A stretch of 64,000 nt of DNA from Peribolospora baueri. Lineage: Eukaryota; Basidiomycota; Peribolosporomycetes; Peribolosporales; Peribolosporaceae. The stretch covers positions 1 to 64,000 of the forward strand of contig JAMDHS010000064.1 in NCBI GenBank assembly GCA_029717555.1, written 5' to 3'. How positions within the stretch are numbered: the first letter of the stretch is position 1; each line of letters opens with the position of its first letter. Below are positions 12,559 to 25,060 of the stretch, piece after piece. The translations under genes and the position numbers were made by a program. The notes beneath the pieces are model-generated. The model saw only the letters and a list, made by a program, of their open reading frames with translations. It had not been told where the DNA came from and did no database searches.

Positions 12559-12835
12559 CGCGTAGAGACTACTACTATCTTACAGTAGAAGACTCCATCC
12601 AAGGGGGGGGAAGGGGGGAGGGGGTATGACACACTCGCTCACTTTGCTCGCCGCGGGCGGAACGGCGACCCAGCGGTTCTCCGCCGCCCGCGTTCGACAT
12701 CTGCTCACTCACTGTTTTTTCTTCTTTTTTCCCTTCCATCCCTCCACGCTTCCTGAGGACGCCCAGGAACCTTCGCTGCGCTGCGCCGCTTGATCAGGGC
12801 GCGTGAGACCAGCGACGTAGGACTTCGATGAACTA
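11581..12835. other. convergent intergenic region with simple-sequence tracts
   Basis: This lies between the 3' ends of the DUF7729-type gene and IWR1. I see no gene. It holds GAGC repeats (about 11985-12002), a long CT/GTCTCT-rich tract (about 12060-12185), a T run of 28 (12531-12558) and a G-rich run (about 12605-12624). Poly(T) on the plus strand is poly(A) on the minus strand and is not obviously a mobile-element tail, because no target-site duplication is apparent. Confidence 0.5.
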
Positions 12836-15638
12836 TTAAAAGTAGTCTTCGTCGTCGTCGTCCTCCTCCTCTTCGTCAGCCTCAAAGTCGTTGTCGTCGT
12901 CGTCGTCATCCTCTGCATACATCGCTGCGAGACGAAAATGCCAAGCTTCGTCAGAACGACAAAGGTCCACGAAACGGCGTAGCTCTTCTCTTCGTCGCAA
13001 CAAAAAAGACGTCTGTTCGTCTCACCTCTGCTTTCCCTCCATCTTCTTCGCACCCAACCCAACCCGGCGCCCACGATCTCGTCCTCGTCCACCGGCTCCT
13101 CCTCTCTCTCCCACTCCCCATACCCGCCTTCCTCCCCAAGCCAGCCTCCACTACGAGCACCCTCCCTATCGACACCCATACCATCACCACCGCTCCCTCT
13201 GGCTCCCAACCCACCTCCGTCCTCATCCCCCTCCCCCTCGTCCTCGTCCGGGTAATCGTTCCGATAAAAGTCCTCGGCGTTCGAATCTTCGTCCGCAGAG
13301 TCCACGTCCGAGTCCGTCTCCGAGGCATCATGAAGGAGCTTTGGGTGGGATGGGTCGAGGGTGGACAGAAGGAGGGAGTCCGTGGAGGAAAGGCCGGCGC
13401 TGTGCGGAGGGAAAGCGGGGAGGAGAAGAACGGTTCAGAAGGAGGGAACAGAAGGAGTGGCACGAGATGACAGAGGCAAGTACACGTCGACGCTCGCCCA
13501 GAAATTAAAGTGTCGAGCTCGATGAAAAAATCCTCACAGTTCACCAACGACGCCCTCCAACCCGTAGAACTCCTTCCCGTAAGCGCCCTCCTCCTTGATG
13601 CCAGAACCTGTCATGTCGCTATCCCAGTCACCGTCCGCTTCATCAGCCCTTCCTCTTTCCTTGGAGGCGGAAGGCGGCGGCGGCGACGGCGCGACGGCGC
13701 GGTAGTAGATGTCGTAGACGTAATCGTCGTCCTCCGTCACACTGCTTGCTCTTGAGCCTCGGTCGGTCGGAAGAGGAGAAGAAGAAGGAAGAGGGGAGGC
13801 CAACGGCGAAGGCTCGGTCGACGTGGAGGGAAGCGGAGTTGGCGTCGCCGTGGCGAACGGCTTCAGACCTGGGGACGGAGTGAGGGAAGGCGTGAGGGCC
13901 GGCTCAGATACTGAGCGGACCAGTGGCGGATGGATGAGTGATCGGAAGGAGAGATCGACTGGTTAGTGATTCGTTGGTCCACAAAATGAACGGGGCGCTA
14001 CATGGCAGACCAATGTTAAAGCTCAACGCGCGGGGATAGCGATGCGCTCACTCTTCAAGTACTCCCTCAACATCTCCTCAAAAGCGCCCATGCCTTCCTC
14101 AAACCCTCCCACACCTTCCACGCCGTCCTCCCCGGCACCCTTATTCGCGTCCGCGAGTCGGCTCGAGCCGTCGGCGGCGGCTCCCGCGCCTTTCCTCCGC
14201 GCCAGCAAAGGCGCGGGGGTGGGCGGCGCCTTCGGCACCGTGGTCCGCCGTTCTGCAGGCAGTTCTTCGGCTATAGCGTCGACGATGCGGTGAAAGGCCG
14301 CTTCGGCACGCATCACCTTTGTGTTCCTAGGTAAGCGAACAGGGATAGAAGGGAATAGCGCAAATGGATAAGCGGGACTCAAGAGGAAATGACCACATGT
14401 GCGGTCGATTTTTCGTCCAACCCGCTCTTTCCGTGTTCGCCGAACTTACCTGATGACTGGAACGCCATGAAGGCCCTTCATCCCGCTCTTGCCCACCTTT
14501 CTCTCTTTTCTCTCCCTCTCACCCCCTCCCGCCCCTCCTACCACCCGAAATCGTCTCCTTTCTACCCTCCCCTCCGCCCTCCCCTGACTCCTCTTCCCCG
14601 GAGGCGTTGCAGTACCTACGTTGGATAGCTTGGAATAAGGGCGGGTCCTCCGAGGTGTCCCAGGCCTCGAGGAGACGGGAGAGGCTAGAGCGGAGGAAGG
14701 TAAGGAGACTTGTCCAGTTAGAGGCGTGGCGGTGCCGGTTGCTGCCGCTTGTTTGGTAGCCGATGTCGTCGAGGGAAGTGGAGCCGTCGGTCGCGCCAAG
14801 CGGCCGATGCGTTCCTAAACGAAGAGGAGGCAAGTTGTTGGTGCGCATCAACATCGTACGCCCCTTCCATCCACGATACCGAAAAAAACAAAAGCAGCGA
14901 GCGTACGCGTAGCTCTCTTGTGCTCTTCTCGTCGCTGAAGCTCGCGATCGGGACCGTTTCGGCAAAGCGGAACATGGCTGGACGTCAGACGAAAAGAAAG
15001 CAGTACGGAGAGGCCCAGTTCAAAGGTCAGCTGCATCTGCCGCACTCGATGGTCCACGGTATACGGACGAGCCGATCTGATGGCTCCCAACACGCACTCC
15101 TAATAGGGCTGCCCGTGTCCGCTGGGCGCTTACGCTCCGACCGTCTGCTCTGAGCACCCTCCGAAGCGAAAACAGATGCTGATGATCCCTTGTCCGACGA
15201 ATTATGTGGGAGCCGGGATATTCGTCGCCGTGCTCGCGAGGGCTGATGACCGATGACTGAGATCATGGACGGAACGGCAGTCGAGAAAGCAGGACAGCGA
15301 GTGGGAGCAGCGACGTAAAACGATGCGGTTCATCATGAGTCCCCTCGTTACCCAGCACAGTAAGAACGGACGAGCGCGCGGCAACGCCACCTAAAGCGCG
15401 GCCGGGCTAACGATCTACGGCTCGACCCGACGCAACGCAACCCACCGAGAGCATCGAGCGGCTCCTCGTTGCGTTTGCGCTTGATGCGCAGGATCACATT
15501 CTCCCTGTTGTCTTTCCCGTCCTCGCCGTCCTCCCTCTCCTCTGTCGCTGCCTTGCCGGGTCGCTTCTGCTCTTCTTTATTCACGCCCGTCCCCGTCCCC
15601 CTGGCGCCCGTACTTCCTAAAGTGGACGACCTGGACAT
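12836..15638 (-). CDS. IWR1: Iwr1-like RNA polymerase II nuclear-import factor
   Basis: Iwr1 binds assembled RNA polymerase II in the cytoplasm and carries it into the nucleus. The N-terminal exon (15638-15446) has the family hallmark VILRIKRKRNEEPLDAL. Exon 2 (14977-14907) gives MFRFAETVPIASFS. Later exons give MRAEAAFHRIVDAIAEELP, the Iwr1 core EDDDYVYDIYYRAV with GKEFYGLEGVVGEL, then DEDSNAEDFYRNDYPDEDE and a final acidic tail MYAEDDDDDDNDFEADEE ending DEDYF. This order is diagnostic. The start is the only ATG upstream of the hallmark in frame. Intron 1 is unusually long here (15445-14978, 468 nt) and might hide a short exon; the phases nevertheless join directly. Low-complexity glycine/aspartate text between YPDEDE and the last exon is lineage-specific. 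Confidence 0.87.
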
Positions 15639-16371
15639 GCTGGCCCGTCGATCTTGCTCGTCGTCCGGAGCTGGGACGGGACGGCCATCAGAGTGATGGT
15701 GAGTGGAGACGACCTGCTCGGCATTGTGTGATCTCTGCTGCGGCAATTCGCCTACTTCAGCCGCAGTATGTCTGTCTGCGCGACTGTCACCATCTGCTTA
15801 AACCCCACCAACAACTTGGCGGCGTCTTATTTATCTAGTTGCTCTCGGCAGTTCAGACGCTAGATGGCACCAAGAGTGTCCTTTCAACTGCGCCCAATGG
15901 CACTCCCGACCGGTGGTGCCCGCGGCGGGCAACATTGAGACTCGCACTCCCAGTAGCCCGCCCGCTGAGGGCGTGGATCTAAACAACTACCAGGGGCGCT
16001 TTGGATCGTCGGGCAGCCGGCACATTTATGCCGAGCTGGCCAGAAACGGGGCCTCCTTCTAAACGGCTACGACAGGCTTGGGCTCCGTGTCGAGAGAGGC
16101 CCGAAGGACAACACCACGGTCACGCTCGCTCAACACTGCCCGAACACCCCTGCCCTCGCCAGCGTGCGCCATCCTCGAAGGAGGCCGACGCGACGGAACT
16201 CGCACGAAACTCGGCTTGAATATCGGCATTTAGCGATAATTTAAAAAAAAAAAATTCTATAAGAAAGATAAAACCTTCGTGTCGTCGCCCCCAGTTTGAC
16301 ATGACCGTTCCACGGGTCAATCGAGACAGAAACGGGGAAAAAGGCATGAAGTGTGTGTCGACGTGAACACA
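15639..16371. other. intergenic region between OPT 3' end and IWR1 5' end
   Basis: This covers the presumed IWR1 promoter and the OPT transporter 3' flank. No exon, tRNA or repeat stands out. An A-rich run at about 16242-16256 is the only low-complexity stretch. Confidence 0.5.
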
Positions 16372-19300
16372 TCACGACGTTTTGGGGCAGTGGTCCGGGT
16401 ACCCTCTTGGATTGCCAGCCCACTGTGGCGGAGAAAAACCAAAATGAGGCACAAAGCTTTTTTCGTCTCCTGGGACTGCTGGTCGGTGACTGGTCTTCTG
16501 AACTCACGGTAGGGAAGAGATGTGGTTTGCCGGCGGCACCAAACACAGCGAACGAAAGGATGAAAATGACCAAGAGGCTGTGGGAGCAAGTCAGTGGTCA
16601 GCACCCGAGCTGATGCAATATACAACATGATCTATCCACTCACGAGCCACCGTCTAAACCTCCCGCGACGACGTAGAGGTAGTCCTTGAACACCTTAGGG
16701 CGACGAGTGCGGAGCCACCATTGGCAAACGAGGCCGATGATCACTTGGCTCCAAATGGTCGAGTTGAGAGCGGTCGCCATCCATCCGGAAAACTGGTCGC
16801 ATCGTGAGAGGAGACGGGTCAGTTTCAGTCGATCCAAGTGGGCAGCCTCCCGAACGACCCACGTTGAAGATGACGGGAAGGATGATGCGATTCGTCGGAA
16901 CGGGACCGATGCGAGGAATAACCTGCGCGGAGAAGAAGCAGTCGGGGTGATCATCGTCTCTCTTTCCCTTGCCGTACTCACTGCGTCAGCACCACAGCGC
17001 TCACCTTGGCTACAAGCCAGTGGACGACGATCGCGAACGCGCCTATAAGCAGACCCAGTGGGGCGATAAAGTAGGGACCTTCACGGCCGAAGAGGAATTT
17101 CGACAGCGACCACGCGACAGCCTGCGAATTGAGCCCCTGGAGGCTCAGACCGCTCCAGATATAGTTTCCGTTCGGATCGAGCAGGAGCTCGCGCTTGTTG
17201 TTGACGATGGAAATCATAACAGCTGCAGGGGAGGACGGCGGGTGAGTCGAAGGGAATGACGGCGGGACGTAACAAAGACATTGAACGCGCTCACCATAGT
17301 TGATGAATGCGCCGAGCACGGTACCCCAGACCTGCGTAATGAACATGACCCGGGGTGGGATTTTCACTATTGAAATTGAGGCGTCAGAGTCGGTCATGTA
17401 TTGCATGGGTTCACTAAATGTCTACTCACGATATTGCCCCATCTTGAGGTCGGCGGCAAGATTGAGGGACTGAGCGATGGTGCTATGCGACCAAGCGGAG
17501 AACTGAAGGAAGGAGAACTGACGCGATTGGCTTTCGACTTCTGCCTTAAAAAAGAACCTGCCTACTCACGTAGAGGTTTGCCAGCGGACGGCCAGGATGG
17601 ATCGCGCCGGCGATCATTTTCATCTGCACAACGGACGGAAAGAGCGAGAGCCAGGTCGGCTTTAATTCGAATGCCGGGTCGTCGTTCGCAAAGTACAGAG
17701 TCTGCTTACCAGTTGACTCGTTGCAATGCCGTTGCCCATCATGGCAAACAAGATTGTGCTAAAGGGCTGCAGAGGACAGCGGGAAGTACGTTCAGCCAGC
17801 TCTGGTTCCCATGTATCATTGCTGCTCGTCGACTCACCGCGATGAGCGCTGTGGAAGAAACCAAAGAAGACGATCTCGCCGTCAAGACCAAGACTTGAGC
17901 AGGAGTAAACAATTCAGACGGCTCACCTCCAACCAGCAGGGCCACGATATAGCCCCACCATGGCAACGTGGTGTCGTCTTTCAGCACGACCACGAGACCT
18001 GGCGGGCGGACAAGACGTTCCGGCTTCAGTCTATGAACCTCACCGTGGCTAGTGCGGGGCAGCTGCTCACCGAAAACGAAGGAGACAACCAAAACCGAAA
18101 GGTACCACCACCATGGCGCCTCCTCGTACTTTTGCATGGCCACCCAATGCCGATCCGGCAGAGTCCGAGTCCGGACTTGACGGAAGGCAGTGACGATATC
18201 TTTGCCCCAGAATAGGATGCACTGCATGATGAGAGCGCCAATCTGGAGCGCCAAGAGTGATCGACGTCAACGGAGGCTCATTTCGCTTTCGCCCGCGCTG
18301 ATACTCACGGCGAGGTTGGCGGTCAAGGTCGCCCAGGCGTAGGTGCCTGTGAAATGCGGTATGCCGTACTTTTGGAGCGCCGCTTCGTCGAGGATGGAAC
18401 CGTTGACGAACACCGCGGTCTGGTGGTACCGACTACCGTTCGAGGCGAAGAGGGCCGTAGACAGAAATGGAAATGACTTGGCGCTCCAGACGTTGTTATA
18501 GAAAACGCTGATAAAGGCGACGTAGCAGACGATCAGCCCCACCCAAGAGTTGGCTTGTTGGACCAAGGGGAGGGCCATGTACTGCGAGCCCAGGTATTGC
18601 CAATCGAAGCTGAGACTGAACAAGCCCAGTCCCTCGTTGCTCACGCTGCCGCCAAACAGGTTCGTCAGCGTCTGTCGTCGGTGAACAGGCGCTTTTTGCG
18701 AAGCCAGGCAGGGGATGGAAAAAGCGTTTAGGGTGGGGAAGATGTAGGAGGGGATGATTTCGTATAGGGTCATGCCAGTAAAGCCGTACCAGAAGGCACG
18801 AAGACGCTTCGAAGTAGTCACCGAGTCCCAGTGGAGGACCTGGAAGAGCTTCACCAGCGGGAGCAGACCCCAGTAAACCATCTCGCTAGGGTAGACGGTC
18901 ACGGGACGGAGGAGACCGGTGAGTCCATAGCCGAAGAGACCAATGGAAAGTGTAGCGAGGATGGCAGTGGACGCATTGAGGGGGTTGGTGTAGAAGAGCT
19001 GTGGAGTAGATAGGTAAGAGAGTGAACGCTAAACTTTTATCATATTTACGAGTGCAAGCTCACCTTCTGCACGGCGAACACGGAGATGGAAGCGACGCCG
19101 TTCGATGCGGAAGAAGCAGTCAAAGTGGCCACGGCGTGCTCTTTCAAACCGAACGGTCCAGGATTTACCCAGCCGGCCAGACGGACCAACGCTTGAGCGG
19201 TAAAGCCTTGCCGTTCGCCGAGGCGTTTGCGCACTGATGACGCGGTAGGGAGGACCGTGCCGGAGACCGTGCCAAGCACATAAATGATGAGCAGTAGGAA

Positions 19301-19633
19301 GACGTTCGAGATGCTGACCTGGACCGGCTTGAAGGCATAGATCTGGCTCATGGTAGCGTCGAACGCTGCAGCAATGGCACCTAGGACGAAGCCTCGGAAC
19401 GTGAGCGAGGCACCGCCGTCGTCGCGGACGTCGACAACCATGTTCGAGACGTCTGCGCCGGTCATCACCACGCCTTCTCGGACCGTGGCCGTGTTCCCGT
19501 CATGCTCTTCGTCCTTGGAATCGTCCTTGCCGTCACCGACGCTTGCATCCTTCTCGGCCCCGCCGCAGGACGGCGACAGGGAAGGGACAGAGTCTACGCC
19601 TGCCGGACGAGCCGTTTCCGAATAGCCAGCCAT
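16372..19633 (-). CDS. OPT-family oligopeptide transporter
   Basis: Proton-coupled oligopeptide (or peptide-metal/glutathione) transporter of the plasma membrane. ATG at 19633 gives MAGYSETARPAG; an upstream in-frame TTG is not used. After a hydrophilic N-terminus, the first membrane region reads FRGFVLGAIAAAFDATMSQI. The OPT signatures follow in order: LNASTAILATLSIGLFGYGL, RAFWYGFTGMTLYEIIPSY, FGGSVSNEGLGLFSLSFDWQ, GTYAWATLTANLAV, ATSQLVKMIAGAIHPGRPLANLY, KIPPRVMFITQVWGTVLGA, NYIWSGLSLQGLNSQAVAW, KFLFGREGPYF, FSGWMATALNSTIWSQVIIG, AGGLDGGS, then FAVFGAAGKPHLFPT spliced to WAGNPRGYPDHC and the stop at 16372. More than ten short introns interrupt it. About 14-16 membrane helices are expected. 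The substrate cannot be read from sequence. Confidence 0.92.
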
Positions 19634-20410
19634 GCTGGGAGACGTAGGGGACAAGGAGGGAGAACTGGGCGCCGCGCGCAGGCATCCAGCATTTTATTAA
19701 ATGGGGGACGGTTGGTGCCGGTGGAGGACGTCGGTAGGAATGAAATGCACATTCGAATATGCTTTCTACTCTGCCTTTCCTTCGTCTGTGATCTTCTTCT
19801 GCCGCCGAGCATTAACCAGGAGCTACTGCCGGCGCAGCGTCCTGGCTGGCGGGTACCTGAGTGGTCAAGTGACTTACGACGGTAAGCAGTCGGTCCATAG
19901 GCAATCGTATGGCGTTAGGACTTGCTGCATGCGAGGGCAACGCGCGAATCTTGGCATAATGCTGTAAGTAGAATTGTTACTTTCTTTGAACCGTCGGCTC
20001 CACAAACCGGCCGACGATACGTATGCTGTGCACAGATCGCCGACCGCCCGTGGCCAAGACCGGTGGAGCGCGTGCTCTCATGAAATTGTCCCGCACAGCG
20101 TACGTACCAGCACATAGCTAAGTCGGCGATTCTCCGCCGAGAACTCCTCCCCTTCCCAACCCTCCTTTCCGACATGCTTACCCGTCGCTCTAGACACGGC
20201 GACCCTTGTACGCAATTCATGCGTCTTTAGCGCCACCCCGCCGCAAGCCCGATCAGGGACTGCGGCACGTGCGAACTGCGACCGCGCACGGGCCTTTTTT
20301 GCCGCGGAAGACGCAGACGTAGGATTGAAACTCGCGAATAATCCCTTCCAGACCGGAAGGAAGGTGGGAAGAAAAAAAAAGAAAGAAAGAAAGTAGGAAG
20401 GAAGGAAGAC
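19634..20410. other. divergent intergenic region
   Basis: This is the shared upstream region of the OPT transporter (leftward) and the tRNA methyltransferase gene (rightward). No exon is supported. A purine-rich GAAA/GGAA run (about 20370-20408) sits directly before the methyltransferase ATG. Confidence 0.5.
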
Positions 20411-22592
20411 ATGGCCAAACCCAAGACGACAAGCAGTGTGAAAAACCTGCTCGATCTCTCCCACAAAGCGGAGACGAGTGGGGAGGCGGCGCCGGCCCGG
20501 GAGGGGGACGAGGGCGATGCTGATAACCCGCACGGAGCACGGTTGTTGCGGGAGGGCATGGACGTCTGGAAGCATAACGCTTGGTGAGTCGTCGATGGAC
20601 GTGGGCACCGTGGGACATGCGCTTGGAGCAAAGTGTTTTTGGTGGAAACGCTGTCAGCCTCGTCTCTGACCTCAAGCTTGTCGTGCTGGGAGAAGCTGAT
20701 TTTCACTCGTCGCCCCTTCCGTCACCCGCCACTCAGGGACCATGTCGAGCTCCCGGAAGAACAAGAAGCGCTCATTGCAACCATCCTGGAGAAGCAGCGT
20801 GCTGCACCGGTGCCGGACGCTGAGCGAGGTCAGTCTTGTGTTTATCCCTTGATTCGCCTGTTTCACTTCCTCCATGTTTCTAAGTTGTCCATCGTTCTCC
20901 CTCACCAGACGCCTACAATACCTGTCCCGAGCGCTATTGGGACACGTTTTACGAGCGAAATCAAAACAGGTTCTTCAAAGATCGTAATTGGCTGCGGAAC
21001 GAGTTTCCAGAGCTCATAGACGCTACCATGACCGACGTGAGTTTGTCCGTCGGCTGCTTCCTGTCCAGTGCCAGCATCGCTTGCGCCTCCCCGTGTGGCC
21101 TTCTTCTGGGTGGAATGGACATGATTGACGCTTTATTGATGGCCTCCATTGGCATGGTATATTGCCCGGCACAGGCAGGACCAATGAAGGTGGTGGAAGT
21201 AGGCTGTGGGGCAGGAAACACGGTGTTTCCTCTGTTGGCTCAGAACCAGAACCCGGATTTAGTCATCCACGCTTGCGACTATTCAAAAACGGCCATTGAT
21301 GTCGTCAAGGTGAGTGTGCTGCAGCGTGCACTCGAGCATACGACATCATCTACAAGGTCTAATTGACGAGCTCATATCCTTCCTCGTCGCGCTCACACGC
21401 CGTCGTCAGTCAAACCCCCTCTACCTCTCTCCGCCGATGGGCAAGTGTCACGCCTCGGTTTGGGACCTCGCGTCGTCCGCCAACTCTGTGTCTGGCGGAG
21501 CGCCTGGCAAAAGGAGACACGTGCCCAACTTGCCAGAGGGCGTAGAGCTGGGTACGGTGGACATTGTGGTGATGATTTACGTGTTCAGTGCCCTCCGTCC
21601 AGAGGAGTGGAAAGGAGCCGTGAAGAATGTCTGGACGGTACGTCGAGCGGGCATCTGCCATTATCCCCGGTCGTTTGTTGCTTTGCCCTTGTCCTCATGA
21701 GCGCTCACATCAGAAACCACGCTGCTTCGTCTCTCGCAGATGCTCAGACCGGGCGGTGTGGTTTTGTTTCGTGACTACGGACGACACGATCTCCCTCAGC
21801 TCCGTTTCAAAGCGGGCCGGTTGCTCGCTGAGAACTTCTATGTCAGAGGTGACGGTACGAGGGTGTATTTCTTCGACAAAGGTGCGCATGTCTTCATCGT
21901 CATCCACTCCTCTTGGAATCATTGCGCTACGGTTAGCTGACTGGCTGTGGCCAATTTATGGATCAGACGAGCTGGGGGATCTGTGGGGCGGCGAGCCAGA
22001 CGTAGCTAGCATGGCTGCTCGACGAGCGCGGGAGCAAGCGGCTTCGTCATTACAGACACCCGCAGCCGAGGGGATGGCGACGCTATCTGCTCATCTCGCC
22101 TCTCGCCTGTCACTTTCGACATCGGACGTGCCGGTGCCGACGCCAGACGGCCATTCCCCCCTTCTCACACCGGCGGAATCTGCCGTCGAGTCAGGGGAGC
22201 TTTTGACGGCGGCGACGGGGACGAGCGAAGCAGAGTCAGAGAAAGGGGGGGATGGGCCGGAGGCGGAGGTCACCACGCTCAATCCTCAGCCGGCGACAGC
22301 GGCGTCGTTCCCCAAGCCCTATCTGCGCTCTTCCCCGGATGAGGTATCACTGCCACCGAAACGAATCGTGTCCCCGCCTCCGCGTGATGGTCCCAAACTG
22401 CCCTCCCTTTCTGATACTAGTACGCCCAGTGCGGAGGTGCGAGAGAACGGGCCGTTCCGATTGACACAGCTGGCGGTGGATAGGAGGCTCCAGGTGAACC
22501 GGGCGAAGAGGTTAAGGATGTTTCGATGCTGGATGCAGCTGGCGGCTTGGAAGAGGGCCGAGTACGTCTGGGAGGATGACGAAGAGGAATAG
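20411..22592 (+). CDS. tRNA N3-methylcytidine methyltransferase, METTL2/Trm140 type
   Basis: SAM-dependent methyltransferase that makes m3C32 in the anticodon loop of tRNAs. Exon 1 ends in HNAW, spliced to [17 protein letters not shown]. Then come [30 protein letters not shown], the SAM-binding motif [30 protein letters not shown], a VWDL block, [34 protein letters not shown] and [13 protein letters not shown]. The C-terminal family motif ([20 protein letters not shown]) is conserved but is separated from the catalytic core by about 180 residues of disordered Ser/Pro/Thr-rich sequence starting after DELGDLWGG. No actin-binding extension like that of yeast Abp140 is present. All introns are short, with GTGAGT, GTCAGT or GTACGT donors. 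Confidence 0.92.
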
Positions 22593-23041
22593 AGGGCGCG
22601 AGGGCAGGACTTGTTCCGTTCATTGGATTTAAGCCGGAGCGCTGGCAGCTGCTTGAAGGCCCGAGTTTTTTCCCAATTGTCCCATTTGTATCCGTGCGTG
22701 AACATTTCCCGAACGTCAATTTCCAGATGTGGTCCGTGCGCGACGTCCACGCAAGCCGCCTGTGAACTAAAAGGTTAGGGTTATTGAGACGTCTCCGCCA
22801 ACATCCTCCTGTCTTGGCCTCCGGACCTTTTCCTTTCCGCTCTCACCATCACGACCGCCGTCTATCACGTCGGCCACGGCCCTAGCGCCCCCGCGGCCTC
22901 TTCTGTGCTTGCCAGGTCGCCACTTACACCTCGATTGTGTCTTTCTTAAATCTCACGCCTGGTCGCGGGCCATAGACCTTCGCCACCGCTTGCCTCGTCT
23001 TGTGGCGCCGCTCAGCGGTCCCCTCAGATCACCACCCGACC
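22593..23041. other. intergenic, upstream region of the Cut8/Sts1 gene
   Basis: Short region between two rightward genes. The segment from about 22800 is pyrimidine-rich and probably the 5' leader of the downstream gene. No other feature is seen. Confidence 0.5.
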
Positions 23042-25060
23042 ATGGCCGGCGCCCACTCCTCTACCCTCGTCTCCCCTCCGCTGCCCACGCCCAGCACGCC
23101 CGCCACCTCACGCTCTCAAATCCATCCCCATCAGATCCCCTTCAACGTCACCCCCGTCCACCACGCTCCTTCCCCCCTTGCCTTCGGTTTCGGCTTCGCC
23201 TCTACTCTCCCCCCTGCTCAGCAATCTCCCGCCGCAAGCATGCCCGGGATGGCCACCGCAGGTCCCAGCAGTAGCACCGCCGCCTTCCATCTGCAGCCTC
23301 AGGGCCAGCTGGGGTGCGGTGGTAGCCAGCCTCAAGTACCCAGCTGGGGAGCCCCGCCGCACCACACTATCATGACCTCCGCCAATGCTTTCGGACAGTC
23401 TGCCACAAGCAAAGGAGGTCTCTCCTCCCCCTCTGGTGCCGCCGCTTCTGCAAAACGCAAGGCCGTGGGCAAGAGGCGCCATGAAGACGAGGAGGATGAG
23501 GACGAAAAGATGGGGTCCCCGCCGCCATCTTCTCCTCCTTCTGCTTCTTCCGTCGGGGGTGGATTGACCGACATGACCAATCGCAGTGGAAGGGATCGCG
23601 AGATCAGGCTTCGCACCGTCGCCTCCAAGCGTATGCGAGCTACCAATAGCGGAGACTCCCTCGGGGCTCGGAACGAGGATGGTAACGGGGGCGTCGGTGA
23701 TAGGACTCGCACGTTGTCCGACATTGGAAAGGGCAAGAGACAAGCGAGCGGCGAGTCAGACAGTGGAGTCGACCTCGGAAAGATGCTCAGTGCGTTTGTT
23801 ACCTCCCTTTCGTTCAAGTCAAGATGCGCGTGTGTAGTGGCATTTATAAAGTCGGTATGACTTACCTTTGACCCATCTATCCGTTCATCTCTCCATGCTT
23901 TTTGCATCATTTTATTTTCAGCCTCCCTCGATAAGCCGACGCTCGTCAACGTGTTGACAACGCTCCTTCGCACCTCCCCTCCTGAACACAACCTTACATC
24001 CACCGTCCTCGCGCTCCTCCCCACCCCTTCGCTCGTCACCGTCGAGTCCGCGCTTGAAGAGGCTGAACGCAAGGTGCGAGAGGCCATGCCTTACACTGGC
24101 TCCGGTAGTGGTGCCGGCATCTTCGGGTCTGGCTTCACAGCACCGCCCGGCAGCTTCGGCTGGGGTCGTTCCCCCTCGGTCTCAAGCGTGCCGTCGGGCG
24201 CCGGCGGAGGAGGAGCACGGGACGAATATGTTTGGTCACGCGTCCGTCCGGCTCTCAGCGAGCTCGTCAACAGTGCCATGTCCTACTTTCCTCTCTTCTG
24301 TCCGGCTGACGTCGCTTCGTCTTCTGGGAGCGAGGGCGGAAGCAGCAGCGGCATCAAAGCTCGCGAGGCGGAGCATCCCAGCACCACGTTCGCTTTCCTT
24401 TCTACGCTCACTTCCGCGCTTTTGCGGATCGAGAACGTCCTACCTCCCGTCCCTCGTGGCGGCATCTTTACGGCAACTTCTCCCTCTTCGCCTTCGCCCT
24501 CGCCGTCTCGTTCCACCTCCGCCCTTCTTTCCGGCGCGGATGCCGCTTCAGCTAAGAGCCTCCTGCGCGCCATGCCATCCCACCTCTTCTCTCCTCGTTC
24601 CCCCGACCCTCTACTCTCCATCCTCCTTCCGCGCCTCCTCACTGAGTGGGAGCGCCTTCTCCGCCGCATATGTCGCGAGGTCAACCATGAGGGTCGCATC
24701 TTCGGGCGAGACCTTGTCAGCAGTTGGGGTAGGGATCTCGTCGTCCTCGGTACTCCTGGCATTGAGGCGAACACCTCCCGCGACGCCAAAGACGGCGGCA
24801 AGGACGTGAAGGATGAAGAACGTCTAGTCCGACAGACCATGGACGTTGTGCGGAGCGGCTTCGAGAGGGAAATCGGATGGCTCGTCGGCGGGCTCGGCGG
24901 CCCGTCTCAACATCCTTCTTCCTCGTTCCCGACGGTGGCATCTTGCCTGCAAGAGGCGACGCATGGAATACAGCAGCACCACCACGCCTCTCATCATGCC
25001 CATCAAGCCTACTTTCGACCGCTTCAGGCCCAGGCGATGGCGGATGAAGAGGAGCTTTGA
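23042..25060 (+). CDS. Cut8/Sts1-type tethering factor for nuclear proteasome
   Basis: Cut8 (fission yeast)/Sts1 (budding yeast) anchors 26S proteasomes at the nuclear envelope and helps degrade mitotic substrates. ATG at 23042 (MAGAHSSTLVSPP); an upstream in-frame TTG is ignored. One intron (23790-23921) splits KML and TSLDKPTLVNVLTTLLRTS; the product is 628 residues. The N-terminal third is disordered and has a basic, probably nuclear-localising segment (AKRKAVGKRRHEDEEDEDEK). The conserved helical bundle follows: TLVNVLTTLLRTSP, LALLPTPSLVTVESALEEAE, DEYVWSRVRPALSELVNSAM, then TFAFLSTLTSALLRIENVLP. At the C-terminus LLTEWERLLRRICREVNHEG and a final helical block are consistent with the family. 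At 628 residues it is longer than the yeast proteins, mainly through Ser/Pro inserts. Confidence 0.85.
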
